Positions 51,467-62,108 are shown, counted from the stretch's first letter. The stretch: DNA of 64,000 nucleotides from JABSQH01 sp965230015 (GCA_965230015.1 CBDDKF010000003.1:248001-312000); one strand, 5' to 3'. Numbers and translations are program-made. Notes: generated by a model not told the origin, from the sequence alone.

Positions 51467-52873
51467 TTAGGTGAGGGCGGAGGTGAGTTCGGTGGCGAAT
51501 CGCTCGACGCCGGCTGCGGTGGCGGTGGCGAACGACGCCACCAGCCCGGGCGCTCCCGGCGCGAGGCGGTAGCGACTCAACGGCGGCACGTCGATACCGA
51601 CCGATCGCAGCTGCTCGCTCAACGCACGGTCGTCGACGCCGCTCGGCACCAACACCGTGAGGTGCAGCCCGCCTGCGGCTCCGGGAATCGTGCAGCCCGG
51701 TACCGATTCGAGTGCGTCGACCATCTTCGCCCGCCGCTGCCGGTACGTGGTGCGGCGCCGCCGGATGATCTGGTCGTAGCGGCCGCGGTCGATGAGGGCG
51801 GCAAGGGCATGTTGCTGCACCACGTCGGGCGTGGCGAATTCGTCGGTCAAGCGTTGGCCGACCTCCGTAGCGACATCGGGCGGCAGCGCGATCCAGCCGA
51901 GGCGAAGACCGGGCGCCAGGGTCTTGCTCACCGAACTGGTCAGCGCAGTGACGTCGGGTGCGACGCCCTGGATCGCGCCCACCGGCTTGCGGTCGTAGCG
52001 GAATTCGGCGTCGTAGTCGTCCTCGACGATCAGTCGCCCCGGTCGGGCGCGCGCCCAGTCGACCAAGGCGGCTCGGCGCTCGGGGAGCAACACTCCGCCC
52101 AGCGGATACTGGTGCGCCGGCGTGACGACCACGACGTCGACGCCGCGCAGTTCTTCGTCGATGCGATCGGTCTGCGCTCCGCCCTCGTCGACCGACAGCG
52201 GCACGATCTTCGCTCCCGCTGCGATGAGCGCGGCTCGCTGGGTGTAGGCGCCGGGATCCTCCACGGCCACCACAGGCGGGCGTCGGTACGTCGTGGCCAA
52301 CGTTGCGGCGAGCACGCGCAGCGCTGCACTGACACCGGTGGTGACGAGAAGGTTGGCGCGCTCGACGTCGGCCGCTCGGGTGCGCGCCAGGTAGCGAACG
52401 AGCGCGTCCCGGAGCACGGGTGTGCCCCGACCTTCGCCGTAGCCGAGGTCGCCGATGTCGAGGGCGTCGAGTGCTTCGCCCCAGCTGCGTCGCCACGCAC
52501 GCGCCGGGAAGCTCGCCAGGTCGGGCACGCCGGGCTGGAGGTCGATAGCGACCGGCACGCCGCCGTCGCTGTTGGGCGAGGTCGCACGTGGTGGCGGCTC
52601 GGTCGTTGCTCGAGCCGCCACACGTGTCCCGTCGCCGACCCGAGCTGCGAGATATCCCTCAGCGATCAACTGGTCGAACGCATCGACGACGACATTGCGC
52701 GACCACCCCAACTCCTCGGCGAGGGCGCGTGTCGCCGGCATTCGATCGCCGGGAGCCAGCCGGCCCGAGCGGATCGCTTCGCGGATTGCCCCCTGCAGCC
52801 GACCGGACTTGGTGGACTCCGCGCGTTGAGCCACCTCGAGCATCACCGAGGTGGCGTCGGAGCCCCTCGCCAT
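51467..52873 (-). CDS. MocR/PdxR-family regulator (GntR HTH fused to aminotransferase domain)
   Basis: 468 aa. Winged helix 15-80 (LQGAIREAIRSGRLAPGDRM; ALAEELGWSRNVVVDAFDQL), then a fold-type I PLP domain with the Lys in TSSVSKTLAPGLRLGW and VVVVTPAHQYPLGGVLLP. MocR proteins sense PLP or amino-acid aldimines. ATG 52873 is 6 nt after TACGAT (minus strand, 52885-52880). The 98-nt divergent gap holds TTGGACCC ... GGGTCCGA and ATTGG ... CCAAT inverted pairs, possible binding sites. Confidence 0.9.
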   Translation of the reverse strand: MARGSDATSVMLEVAQRAESTKSGRLQGAIREAIRSGRLAPGDRMPATRALAEELGWSRNVVVDAFDQLIAEGYLAARVGDGTRVAARATTEPPPRATSPNSDGGVPVAIDLQPGVPDLASFPARAWRRSWGEALDALDIGDLGYGEGRGTPVLRDALVRYLARTRAADVERANLLVTTGVSAALRVLAATLATTYRRPPVVAVEDPGAYTQRAALIAAGAKIVPLSVDEGGAQTDRIDEELRGVDVVVVTPAHQYPLGGVLLPERRAALVDWARARPGRLIVEDDYDAEFRYDRKPVGAIQGVAPDVTALTSSVSKTLAPGLRLGWIALPPDVATEVGQRLTDEFATPDVVQQHALAALIDRGRYDQIIRRRRTTYRQRRAKMVDALESVPGCTIPGAAGGLHLTVLVPSGVDDRALSEQLRSVGIDVPPLSRYRLAPGAPGLVASFATATAAGVERFATELTSALT

Positions 52874-52971
52874 CGCCTCATCGTAGGGCACGGGTAACGA
52901 CTGATTGGACCCGTGCGAATAACTACCAATGGCCCTTCTCAAGGGTCCGATCGAGTCGTACCGTGCGTGCC

Positions 52972-53280
52972 ATGACCTCGCTTGTCGCTGCTCAACACCC
53001 TGCTGTGGCCGGCCCATCGACCGGATCGCGTGCCGCCGAAACCAATGTGAACGAAGCGCCTGGCTGGCGCTGGTTGGCACGACTGGGGCAGATGGCGGAG
53101 ACGCTCGGCATGGACGAGATCGCCGACGACCTGCTGGTGGTGGTGGAGGCGCTCGGACGTGCGGGCATCGACACCGTCGCCTCCGAGGTGATGTTCGACC
53201 AGCAGGCCCCCGAGGTGGTGCGCCAGCGGGCGCTCGATCGCGCCAGCCTCTTGCTGACCGCGGAGCGCATCGCCCGCTGA
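52972..53280 (+). CDS. Small helical protein of unknown function
   Basis: 102 aa, no signal peptide. After a Ser/Ala-rich start the sequence APGWRWLARLGQMAETLGMD, IADDLLVVVEALGRAGIDTV and RQRALDRASLLLTAERIAR predicts three or four helices. Not recognised. ATG 52972 is 7 nt after TACCGT (52959-52964). Divergent from MocR, so it may be a MocR target, and it precedes fdhD on the same strand. Confidence 0.6.
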   Translation: MTSLVAAQHPAVAGPSTGSRAAETNVNEAPGWRWLARLGQMAETLGMDEIADDLLVVVEALGRAGIDTVASEVMFDQQAPEVVRQRALDRASLLLTAERIAR

Positions 53281-53318
53281 CCCGGCCGTCTTCTCCGAGC
53301 GGGCCCTACGATTTGGGT

Positions 53319-53369
53319 GTGCTCGCTGCGCAGGCGCTGACACTCACCCGATCGGGCCACGGCGGCTGA
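53319..53369 (+). CDS. 16-aa leader ORF upstream of fdhD
   Basis: GTG 53319 is 6 nt after TACGAT (53307-53312). The peptide VLAAQALTLTRSGHGG ends with TGA 53369, and the fdhD ATG begins 2 nt later. The leaderless promoter points to this ORF, not to fdhD, so fdhD translation probably depends on ribosomes that finish the leader. Confidence 0.5.
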   Translation: MLAAQALTLTRSGHGG

Positions 53370-53371
53370 CG

Positions 53372-54187
53372 ATGGCGCGCGTCGAGCGGAGCCTGGTGAC
53401 CAAGTGGCAGCGCGGCCCCAACGGATGGACCGAGAAACGCACTCCCGACCGGCTGATCGTTGAAGAACCGCTGACGATCGAGCTCGACGGGACGCGCGTC
53501 ACGTCGACGATGCGCACCCCCGGCCACGACTTCGAGTTGGCGGCAGGGTTCTGCTGGAGCGACGGACTGTTGGGCGACGCCCCGATCGAACGCATCCGCT
53601 ACTGCGGGGGCGCGTGCGACGACGGGGGCGAGAAGGACTACCACACCGTGCGCGTCGACACCGGCGGCCGGGCGGCCACACCCACCGCTCGGCTGGGCAA
53701 CGTGTCGTCGAGTTGCGGCTGGTGCGGGAGCGAGCACCTCGACGACCTGTGTACGCGCCTCGACCCGCTGCCCTCGGCGCCACGACTGGCCGCAAACGTA
53801 CTGGCGACCATCCCCGAACGAGTGTCGACTCGGCAGTCGTTGTTCACCACCACGGGCGCGGTACATGGGGCGGCTGCCTTCGACGCCGACGGTGACGTCA
53901 CACTGATCCGTGAGGACGTTGGCAGACACAACGCCGTCGACAAGGTGATCGGCCGGATGCTGCTCGATGGCCAACTGTCGACAACCGACGCCGAGGCACA
54001 CGGCTTGGGCCTGTTCGTGAGTGGTCGGGCCAGTATCGAAATGGTGCAGAAGGCGTGGTCGGCCGGCTTCACCACACTGGTCGCCGTGAGTGCGCCCACG
54101 GCGTTGGCCGTTGACGCGGCGCGCCGCAGCGGGATGATGCTCGTCGGCTTCACTCGGGACGACGCGTTCAACGTGTACGCGCCGTAA
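53372..54187 (+). CDS. fdhD: Formate dehydrogenase sulfurtransferase FdhD
   Basis: 271 aa. FdhD passes sulfur to the molybdenum cofactor of formate dehydrogenase. The mobile CxxC is C115-C118 (VSSSCGWCGSEHL); other signatures are LIVEEPLTIELDG, MRTPGHDFELAAGF, IREDVGRHNAVDKVIG and SGRASIEMVQKAWSAG. No fdh structural gene is in the window, but one is expected elsewhere. Formate dehydrogenases are often selenoproteins, relevant to the redoxin at 34143. Confidence 0.93.
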   Translation: MARVERSLVTKWQRGPNGWTEKRTPDRLIVEEPLTIELDGTRVTSTMRTPGHDFELAAGFCWSDGLLGDAPIERIRYCGGACDDGGEKDYHTVRVDTGGRAATPTARLGNVSSSCGWCGSEHLDDLCTRLDPLPSAPRLAANVLATIPERVSTRQSLFTTTGAVHGAAAFDADGDVTLIREDVGRHNAVDKVIGRMLLDGQLSTTDAEAHGLGLFVSGRASIEMVQKAWSAGFTTLVAVSAPTALAVDAARRSGMMLVGFTRDDAFNVYAP

Positions 54188-54250
54188 CGATCGTTGCGGT
54201 AGCGACCAGTACGACGGCGATCAGCGCGACAGCGATCAGTGCGATATCGA

Positions 54251-54790
54251 TCAGTGTGATCGGCGCCGGTCGAGCCGCAGCACGACCGTGTCGATGCGGG
54301 GGCGGGGCGAGAACGCGCGTCGCGGGACACGCATCCCGATGTGTGCGTCCCACTGACGTCGCCACCGTTGTGCGGCGGGCGCCTGCGGTCCCGACCAACG
54401 GGCGGCCACGGCGGTCGGCACGATGAGATGGGCTGAACGGAGGCGGCTCCCCGGCGACACGAGCCGGCGGATGAGTGGGCTCGACACACCGAAGGGCGGA
54501 TTGGCCACCACGTCGAAGGGCCGACGCGGCAGACGAAGGTCCGCCGCGTCGGCGCGTGCGACCGTGACTCGGTCGCCGAAGCGACGTCGCAGCGTTGCCG
54601 CGCGCGACGGATGCAGCTCGACGGCGATCACCTGCATGCCTGCGTCGACGAGCGCACTGGTGAGCACACCGTGACCGGCACCGACGTCGAGGACGAGAGC
54701 GCCCGGCCGGAGATCGGAATGGGTGACGAGTTGCTCAGCCCACGTCGGCTCGAGTTGGTGCCATCCCCAGCGTCGTCGCGACGAGGCCAC
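54251..54790 (-). CDS. Erm/KsgA-family rRNA adenine methyltransferase-like protein
   Basis: 179 aa, shorter than typical Erm (about 250-300). SAM motif VLDVGAGHGVLTSALVDAG, acidic loop VIAVELHPSRAATLRRRFGD, and catalytic NPPF in VVANPPFGVSSPLIRRLV. The start SSRRRWGWHQLEPTWAEQLV is the form seen in actinobacterial Erm-like proteins. It could mono- or dimethylate 23S rRNA and lower macrolide sensitivity, or simply be a housekeeping rRNA enzyme. The C-terminal lid domain is largely missing. Confidence 0.78.
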   Translation of the reverse strand: MASSRRRWGWHQLEPTWAEQLVTHSDLRPGALVLDVGAGHGVLTSALVDAGMQVIAVELHPSRAATLRRRFGDRVTVARADAADLRLPRRPFDVVANPPFGVSSPLIRRLVSPGSRLRSAHLIVPTAVAARWSGPQAPAAQRWRRQWDAHIGMRVPRRAFSPRPRIDTVVLRLDRRRSH

Positions 54791-54920
54791 GACGACGCAC
54801 CACCATGACGAAGATCATCGACCCAGTGGATCATGCCGGCGCGTCGCCGCGAAACGAGTTTCCACCCGATGCGTGATCGCGATCACGGTGATCGCCGCGG
54901 TGCACGCGGACGATCCCTGC

Positions 54921-56021
54921 ATGCGCCACGTCTCGTTGCTCGTGCCCGCCCTGATCGCCACGATCGTCGGGGCGGCGTGGGTGGGGCCATCGATCGCCGA
55001 CTCCGAAGCGCCAGGACCGGTCGACGGCAGCCAACTGGCGGCAGTGGCGCCGCTTGCGGTCGCCGCGCCGCAGGCAACGACCACCGCCACCACCATGACC
55101 ACCGCCGCCACCATGACCACCGCCGCCACCATGACCACCGCCGCCACCATGTCCGGCGTCGCACGCAGGTCCGCTGTGTCGACAGCCGACACACGGCGGA
55201 CCGACTCGGCCACCATCGAGACGCCAGTCGAGCCGGCCGAGCAGGTGGCGGCGGCCGCAACGACGTCGACGCCGCCGGACCGTCACACTCCGCCTGCGGC
55301 GACCTCGGCCACTCAGCCCCCGCTGGCACGCCCGTCGGTGGTGCTGTACGGCGACAGCCTGGCCTGGGAGGCACGAAGTGCGTTCCGCTTCGTGCTGGCT
55401 GAGCGCCCCGACGTGCGCGTCGAGCAGCGCACCTTCGGGGGCACTGCGATCTGCGACTGGCTCGACACGATGGCCGATGACGCAGTCGCCGTGCATCCCG
55501 GCCTGGTCGTCGTTGCCTTCAGCGGGAACAACTTCACCCCGTGCATGGCGGACGCTGCCGGCCAACCGCTGACCGGCCCTGCGCTGGTCGAGCGATACGC
55601 CAGCGATGCGCGCATCGTCGTCGACACGTTCGCCGCGCACGGCGTACACGTCGTCTTTGCCGGTGCACCGATTCCGCGTGTCCACACCGCCGATACGCCC
55701 TCGGTCGCAGCTCTGGTGAACGAGCGCTATCGCTCGCTGGCTTCACGTCACGAGCACGTGGGCTACACCGACGCTGGCGCAGCCGTCCTGGCGGCAGACG
55801 GCAGCTGGACGGCGACGCTGCCGTGCCTCCCAGCCGAGCCGTGCGCCGGTGTCGACGAGGCGGGCAACGGCGTCAACGTGGTGCGGGCCCCCGACGGGCT
55901 GCACTTCTGCCCGTCGGCACCCGATGCTGACCTCGGCGTCACCGGGGAATGCCCGGAGTGGTCGAGTGGCGCGTTCCGCTTCGGCGCAGCGCTGGCCCAG
56001 CCGGTGATCGACCGCTGGTGA
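54921..56021 (+). CDS. Secreted SGNH/GDSL-type hydrolase
   Basis: 366 aa. Signal peptide (SLLVPALIATIVGAAWVG), then a Thr/Ala/Met-rich low-complexity stretch with an 18-bp tandem repeat (about 55080-55150). The SGNH domain follows: block I VVLYGDSLAWEARSAF, block III VVAFSGNNFTPC, and block V APDGLHFCPSAP with the Asp-His pair. Probably an acetyl- or acyl-esterase on cell-surface glycans. ATG 54921 is chosen for the signal peptide; an in-frame GTG lies at 54873. Confidence 0.8.
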   Translation: MRHVSLLVPALIATIVGAAWVGPSIADSEAPGPVDGSQLAAVAPLAVAAPQATTTATTMTTAATMTTAATMTTAATMSGVARRSAVSTADTRRTDSATIETPVEPAEQVAAAATTSTPPDRHTPPAATSATQPPLARPSVVLYGDSLAWEARSAFRFVLAERPDVRVEQRTFGGTAICDWLDTMADDAVAVHPGLVVVAFSGNNFTPCMADAAGQPLTGPALVERYASDARIVVDTFAAHGVHVVFAGAPIPRVHTADTPSVAALVNERYRSLASRHEHVGYTDAGAAVLAADGSWTATLPCLPAEPCAGVDEAGNGVNVVRAPDGLHFCPSAPDADLGVTGECPEWSSGAFRFGAALAQPVIDRW

Positions 56022-58532
56022 TCAGGCGCCGTCGGGCGCGGGGCTGACCGGCGTTGGCTCGGCTGGCGATGTGTCCGACGACCCGGCGTCGTCGATGTGG
56101 ATCGTCGGCAGGATCTTGTCGAGCCATCTCGGCATCCACCATGCAGCACCGCCGAGGAAGCGCATCAACCCCGGAACGATCGTGAGTCGCACGATGAACG
56201 CGTCGAGCAGGATGCCGAGGCCGAGCGGAAGCCCGATCATCTTCACGACCACGGCTGGGTTCGTGACGAACGACAAGAACACCGCGGTCATGATCAGCGC
56301 TGCCGATGCGATGACCCGTGCCGTCGTGGTCGTACCGACGACCACCGACTGCTCGGCATCGCCGGTGCGGTCGTACTCCTCACGGATCCGGCTGAGCAGG
56401 AACACCTCGTAGTCGGTCGAGAGACCGAACAGCACGGCGAACACGATCACGGGCACGAACGACTCGATCACCACGGTTTCTGGCACACCGACGATGCCGT
56501 TGCCCCACCCCCACTGGAACACAGCAACCATGATCCCGTAGGCCGCGAGGAACATCAGCACGTTCAGCAACACCGCCTTCAGCGGCACGAGAACCGAGCG
56601 GAACACGGTCATCAACAGCACGAACGCGGCCAGCAACACCACGCCGATGAACAACACCAGTCGCGAGCTGATCCGGTCGGTGAGGTCGATCAACACTGCG
56701 GTTTCGCCGCCGACGAACACCTCGTCGGGATTGACGGAAGTACCGGTGAGCGTGTTGGGGATCACGTCTTCACGGAGCGTGCGGGTGAGGTCTTGGGTGA
56801 CCGACGAACTCGGCGCCCCGGTCGGCGTGACCTCGATGACCGCGGCAGTCCCGCCCTGGTTGGGGATCGGGCCCAATGCGCTGGCCACCCCGTCGGTGCG
56901 ATTGATGGCGACGACGAGTTCAGCCAGCGCTTCGATCTGGGCTCGGTCGAGCCCGAGGTTGAGGCTTTCCAGTCGGCTCTCGATCTCCGACACCGTCTCG
57001 CCAGCGAGCGGATTACTCGACGAGTCGCCGGCGACGGTCGTGCCCGTTGCGTCGGTGGTGTCGGTCGCGCCTGTTGCATCGGTGGTGTCGGTCGTGCCTG
57101 TTGCATCGGTGGTGTTGGTCGTCGTCGATGGTGCAGTGGTGGTCGTCGTGCTGGTTGACGTGGTCGAGGTGGTGGAGCCGGACGTCGTCACCGTGGTCGA
57201 CGTCGAGGTCGATCCGCTCGACCCGGGGGAGAGGTCGATAGCGACGAGCAGCGGTCCGTTGGCGCCGGGGCCGAAGCCTTCGGCGATCAAGTCGTACGCC
57301 TCGCGTTCGGTGGTGCCTTCCGGATCGTCGCCGTCGTCGATGAACCCGAGGTCGGCCGACAGTGCGGGGAGGGCGATCACCCCGAGTACCACCACACCGA
57401 GCGGCACCAACAGGCCGCGGGCATGCACGCTGAGGCGCGACCAGCGGGCCCAGAACGCCGTGGGATCGGCGGGGTCGACTTCACTGCGCTTCTTGATGAA
57501 CGGCAACCGGATCGACTCGATGTGTCGCCCCGCCATGCCGATGAACGCTGGAAGCAGGGTGAGCGCCGCGAGCACGGTGAACATCACGAACATCGCCGAG
57601 GTCAGACCGAGGGTCGACAGGTACGGCACGCCGAACACGGTCAGTGCGATGACGGCGATCGAGATGGTGACGCCGGCGAAGAGCACTGCTCGGCCAGCGG
57701 TGTTGACCGCCGCACCGGTCGCGGTCACCACGTCGTCGCCGGCCGCTCGATCCTGGAGATATCTGTTGAGGATGAGCAGCGAGTAATCGACGCCGACACC
57801 GAGGCCGATCATCGTGCCGAAGGTGACGTTGATGCCGCCGATGGTGACGAAGTGCTCGAGGATCGCCAGCGACGTCGCGCTGACGATGAGCGCGAACAGC
57901 GCGGTGCCGAGCGGCAGGCCCATGGCGACCACAGAGCCGAACGACAGCAGCAGGATGATTGCCGCCAGGCCGAGTCCGATCTCGTCGGCGTACTCGGAGA
58001 TCCCGGGCGGCACCGGGTCTTGGATGTCGATCAGCGGGCCGCTTGTATTGCACGTTCAGCCCCGCAGTGACGGCCGGTTGTGCTGCTTGCTCGATCTCGT
58101 CGAACGCGTCGTTCGACACGTCGGCGAGTGTGGTGTCGAACGTGACGGTGGTGAACCCGATCGTCTTGTCGCTCGACAGTGCGATGAGGTCGTTGGGCGT
58201 CTTGGTCGGGTCGCTCGCCGACGAAACGCCGTCGGATGCTGCCCAGGTTGCTGACGGCGCTCTCGATGGCAGACGCGTTCGAGCTGCTGGTGAGTTCGCT
58301 GCCGTCGGTGGTCTGGTACACCACCTTCACGCTGGCGTTGACAAACCTCGGGAAGTCTTCCGTCAGGAGGTCTTCGGCCTGCTGCGACTCTGTCCCGGGG
58401 AATGCTGAAGTTGTTCTGCGTCTCGCCGGGGAGCGCCGATGAGGCGACGATCAACCCCACGATGAGCGCGATCCAGCCTCCGAAGAACCACCATTTGTGC
58501 TTCGCGGCTGCGGTGCCGATCGTCTTCAGCAT
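56022..58532 (-). pseudogene. MMPL/RND-family lipid transporter, three frameshifts near the N-terminus
   Basis: Two sets of six TM helices around two extracytoplasmic domains. From 58013 downward the frame is open (SEYADEIGLGLAAIILLLSF; GTMIGLGVGVDYSLLILNRY; VLFGLSTDYEVFLLSRIREE). A Ser/Thr/Asp-rich insert of about 60 residues with TDATGTTDT repeats lies in the second outer loop. The first about 165 codons are broken by three single extra bases at 58397-58400, 58234-58235 and 58043-58044 (plus strand). Removing each gives continuous family sequence, for example NFSIPGTESQQAEDLLTEDF. ATG 58532 has AGGAG upstream. Sequencing error is likely. Confidence 0.82.
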
Positions 58533-58716
58533 GTTGCTCCTGGGGTCGTGCGGCCGCCGTGATGCGGTCGCGGATTCATCGGCCTGTCGGCGGCCGTCTT
58601 GAGTCTTGCTTGACGAAACCCCCGGCGCGCGTCAATACCGACGATCAAATCCGCCGCCGATGGAATGCGACCTCGGCACAACTGAGGGGATCGACTGCTG
58701 ACTAACGTCGCCCGGG

Positions 58717-61273
58717 GTGAAGGGCGGCAAGGCGGCGGTGCCAATCGGGAGTTGGCCGTGGGTGGACCGCGGCGACGCACAGCGAGTACTCGGAGCCGCA
58801 CTCCGACGCGAGCGGCCGCGCATCATCGTGTCGGGTCCACTCGGAATCGGCAAGACCGCACTGGTCGACCGTGTGTTGGCTGGGCGCCGTCCGGCGCACG
58901 ACCGGCCGGTGGTGCGCATACGCGGCCGGTTCCCCGATCGGGTGTATGGCGCGTTGGTCCCTCTGTTGCCCGTGGGTGTCGAGCCGGCACCGACCGACTG
59001 GCAGTTTGCGCAGCAGATTCGGCGGCTCGTGTCCGGCTCCGGCAACGGCGTGCCCGCCCTGGTGGTCGTCGACGACCTCCACCTCCTCGACGCGGCCTCG
59101 CTGGCCGTCGTGGTCTCGTTGGTCGACGACGACGGATGCGGTCTCGTCGCCACGAGCGAATCGGCGATGCCGCTGGAGTTCGTCGATCAGGTGGACGCGC
59201 TCGCGCTGCAGCCCGCTCGCCGACGAACAGGTCGATGCCATGGTGCACGCCCGAGTCGGCGTGCTCGATGGCCGCAGCATGCGGACGATCCGCGCACGTG
59301 TCGAAGGCAACCCGCTGGTGATCCGTCAACTCGTGGACGGCGCACTCGATGACGGCCGCTTCGCGGAGCGCAGCGGGGTCGTCGTTGCCGATCTCAGCCG
59401 GCGCCGAGGACCGAGTCGCTGGAACGTGTGATTCGGCGTCGGCGCGCCGTCCTTGGATCAGCTGCCGAGCAGACGCTCGACCTCCTGGCCTTCGCCGAGG
59501 CGATGCCCATCGATGCGTTCGATGTTGGTGGCCTCGCCGAACTCGCCGACCTCGGGTGGTTCGATCGTGGCGCTCGACGCGTGTCGCTGCCGGTTGGAGT
59601 GATTCGCGCCACCTCGGTGCGCAGCGAACGTGAGCTGAGTGCCTTGGCCATCGAGGCCGTCGAGCGAACCGAGGCGAGTGTGGATACGCACGAGCTCGTG
59701 CGATGGGCGCTTCTCGCCGGCCGTCCGGTCGACGACGATCAGATTCTTACGGCGGCGGGTGAGATGGCGCGTCGCTGGCGCGTGACCGACGCTCGGCAGA
59801 TGGTCGCGGCGATCGACGCTCCTTCGATCGAGGCGCGGCTGCTGCTCGCCGACCTCGACGCCCGTAGCGGTGACCTGCAGGCCGCCCACGACGCGCTGGT
59901 CACAGCGGTCGACGACGCGCGTACCCAGCGCGAGATCGGATTGGCGACCGCGCACTTGGGCGAGTTCGTGGCGCTGCGGATCGGCGATCCCGCGGGCGGA
60001 TTGGCCATCGTCAACGCTGGTCTGGCGCGCATCGAGGACCCCTCGGCGTTCGTCGAATTGGCGGCGCGTCAGGTGATGGTCGCAGTGTTCGACGGCGACA
60101 TCGACGCCGCGCTGGCGACACGGGCGGGCGGTCCACGAGATCGGTGCGCGCGCCGATGCGGGCCCGCGGGCCCGCTTCTTGGCCAACACCTCGTACTTCG
60201 ATGTGATGGGCGGGAACCTGGCGCCCGACCCGGCCGTCGACGCAGCGGCGCGCGTCCTGGCCCACGCCGACGACGATCACGCAGGCCCCGTCGCTCGAAC
60301 ACGACTCTTGCTGACCGAGCACTTGCGACTGCTGCACCGCGGCGAGTTGCTCAACGCTGCTGCGCTGGTGGACGCCGAACTCGCCCGAGACCGTCTCGGG
60401 TCTGCCTCCCGCGGGTGCTGGATGGTCACGCGTGCGGAGGTGCAGCGGCTCAGTGGCCGCCTCGACGAGGCGCGGCGAACGCTCGTGTCGGCGTTGGAGT
60501 ACCTGTCGCTCGACGACGACCTCGGCATGGCCGACATCGCCCGGGCCGATCTGGCGGGTGTGCTCGCCGACCTGGGCGAGGCCCTGCGCGCACGCGACGT
60601 GGCCGACAGTGTGGTGGTTCACGACCCGCGCGTTGCCGCCCGATTGGCGCGCGCCACCGTTCGGCTCGCCGAGGGTGACCGCGACGAGCTGGCTGCGCAG
60701 CTGGCGGTCGACGTGGCCGACACCGGCTTCACGCTGTGGGCGGTCGACGTGTTGTGGGAGGCGATGCGCGTCGGTCCGGCGCCCGCGTCGCTGGCGCTCG
60801 GTCGCGACATCGGCGCACCCATCGACAGCGAGTTGCTCGCCGCCATGCTGCGGTTGGCGACAGCCACCGTCGACGACGACCTGCTCGTCGTGCACGAGTG
60901 CGCCTCGGCACTGTTCGAGCTCGGCTATTCGGCCTACGGCGCCGACGCGGTTGCGCTGGCCGTGGAGATGGCGGCCCGGTCGGGGCAGCGGTTCCTGTCG
61001 CCGCTGGTGGAACGGTCGCGTGTTGCCGCCAGCGACGTGCCACGGCTGCAGGAGGTGCTGGGCATCGCCCCGAAGCCGCCGACCGACGTGTTGACGGCGC
61101 GCGAGCGAGAAATCGTCGAGCTCGCTGGCGCCGGACGCTCGTCCAAGGACATCGCTCGCGACCTCGGGATCTCGTCGCGAACGGTCGACAATCACCTCGG
61201 CGCGGCCTACCGCAAGCTGGGCATCGGGTCGCGCCACGAGCTCCCGCCGAGTACGCGCCCCGCAGGTCGATAG
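58717..61273 (+). pseudogene. LuxR-family regulator with N-terminal ATPase (MalT/LAL type), three frameshifts
   Basis: About 850 codons in all. P-loop IIVSGPLGIGKTALVDRVL and Walker B ALVVVDDLHLLDAASLAV near the start, helical repeats in the middle, and a C-terminal LuxR HTH (LTAREREIVELAGAGRSSKD, IARDLGISSRTVDNHLGAAY). The frame breaks at CCC 59212-59214 (extra base), CC 59398-59399 (one base missing) and GGG 60126-60128 (extra base). Each repair restores plausible family sequence (for example LQPLADEQVDAMVHARVGVL). GTG 58717 is 8 nt after TAACGT (58703-58708). Divergent from the MMPL gene, its possible target. Confidence 0.82.
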
Positions 61274-61322
61274 CTGGCCAGCTCGTTCCGAGGGGTCGCC
61301 TGGCGCGCCTACGATCGCCGCA

Positions 61323-62108
61323 ATGTCGTCGGCATTCCGTCGTCCATCGTGGGACCTGCTGGCACTCGAGCAGCGCGCCCCGTTCGAGTTCGGCGCCTTC
61401 CTGGCGTCGTCACCGCTGCTGCGAATGATCGGACGCGGCGACGAGCACCCGGTGCTCGTGTTGCCGGGATTCACCGCATCCGATGCGAGCACCCGCCCGC
61501 TGCGCGACATCTTGCGCAGTCAGGGGTACTGGGCGCATCGGTGGCGACTCGGGCGCAACCTCGGTCCCACTGCCGAGATCATCGATGGCATGCGGACTCG
61601 GCTGGCCGAGCTGGCCAATCGCCACCAGCGGCCGGTGTCGCTCGTTGGTTGGAGCCTCGGCGGCATTTACGCCCGGGCGTTGGCGCGCGGGATGCCCGAC
61701 AGCGTGCGCTTCGTGATCACACTCGGCAGTCCGTTCCGGATGCGCCCGACCGATCGTTCGAATGCATCGGCGCTCTACGCCCGCCTGCGCGAGTTGCACA
61801 TCGAGCCGCCCGCCGAACTCCTCGTTCCCGAGGAAGAGCTTGCGCCGCTACCGGTGCCGAGTAGCGCGATCTACTCGCGCACCGATGGCATCGTCGACTG
61901 GCGCGCATGCATCGATGCGCCTGGCGCACATCGGGAGAACATCGAAGTGCGCGGCGCGCACTACGGACTCGGGTTCAACCCCGCCGCGGTCTACGCGATC
62001 TCCGACCGGCTAGCGCAAGGACCCGACGACTGGCGTCCGTTCGAGGCGCCCGTATGGCTGCGCGCCGCCTTTCCCCGGCCGGCGTACTGGTCACCGTCTC
62101 CGGCCTGA
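61323..62108 (+). CDS. Alpha/beta hydrolase (lipase/esterase-like)
   Basis: 261 aa. VLVLPGFTASDASTRPLRDI, then nucleophile elbow SLVGWSLGGIYARALARGMP (GWSLGG), acid region YSRTDGIVDWRACID and likely His in VRGAHYGLGFNPAAVYAI. Resembles PGAP1/PHB-depolymerase-like esterases of mycobacteria. ATG 61323 is 7 nt after TACGAT (61310-61315). Confidence 0.88.
   Translation: MSSAFRRPSWDLLALEQRAPFEFGAFLASSPLLRMIGRGDEHPVLVLPGFTASDASTRPLRDILRSQGYWAHRWRLGRNLGPTAEIIDGMRTRLAELANRHQRPVSLVGWSLGGIYARALARGMPDSVRFVITLGSPFRMRPTDRSNASALYARLRELHIEPPAELLVPEEELAPLPVPSSAIYSRTDGIVDWRACIDAPGAHRENIEVRGAHYGLGFNPAAVYAISDRLAQGPDDWRPFEAPVWLRAAFPRPAYWSPSPA

Noticed and set aside
54188..54250. Repeated GCGATCAG units as an origin or regulatory iteron array
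   Set aside because: Only three irregular copies in 63 nt between convergent genes, with no AT-rich region or replication gene.
54805..54876. 23-aa ORF before the SGNH hydrolase gene
   Set aside because: No promoter box or ribosome site and no coupling with the chosen SGNH start; chance frame is as likely.
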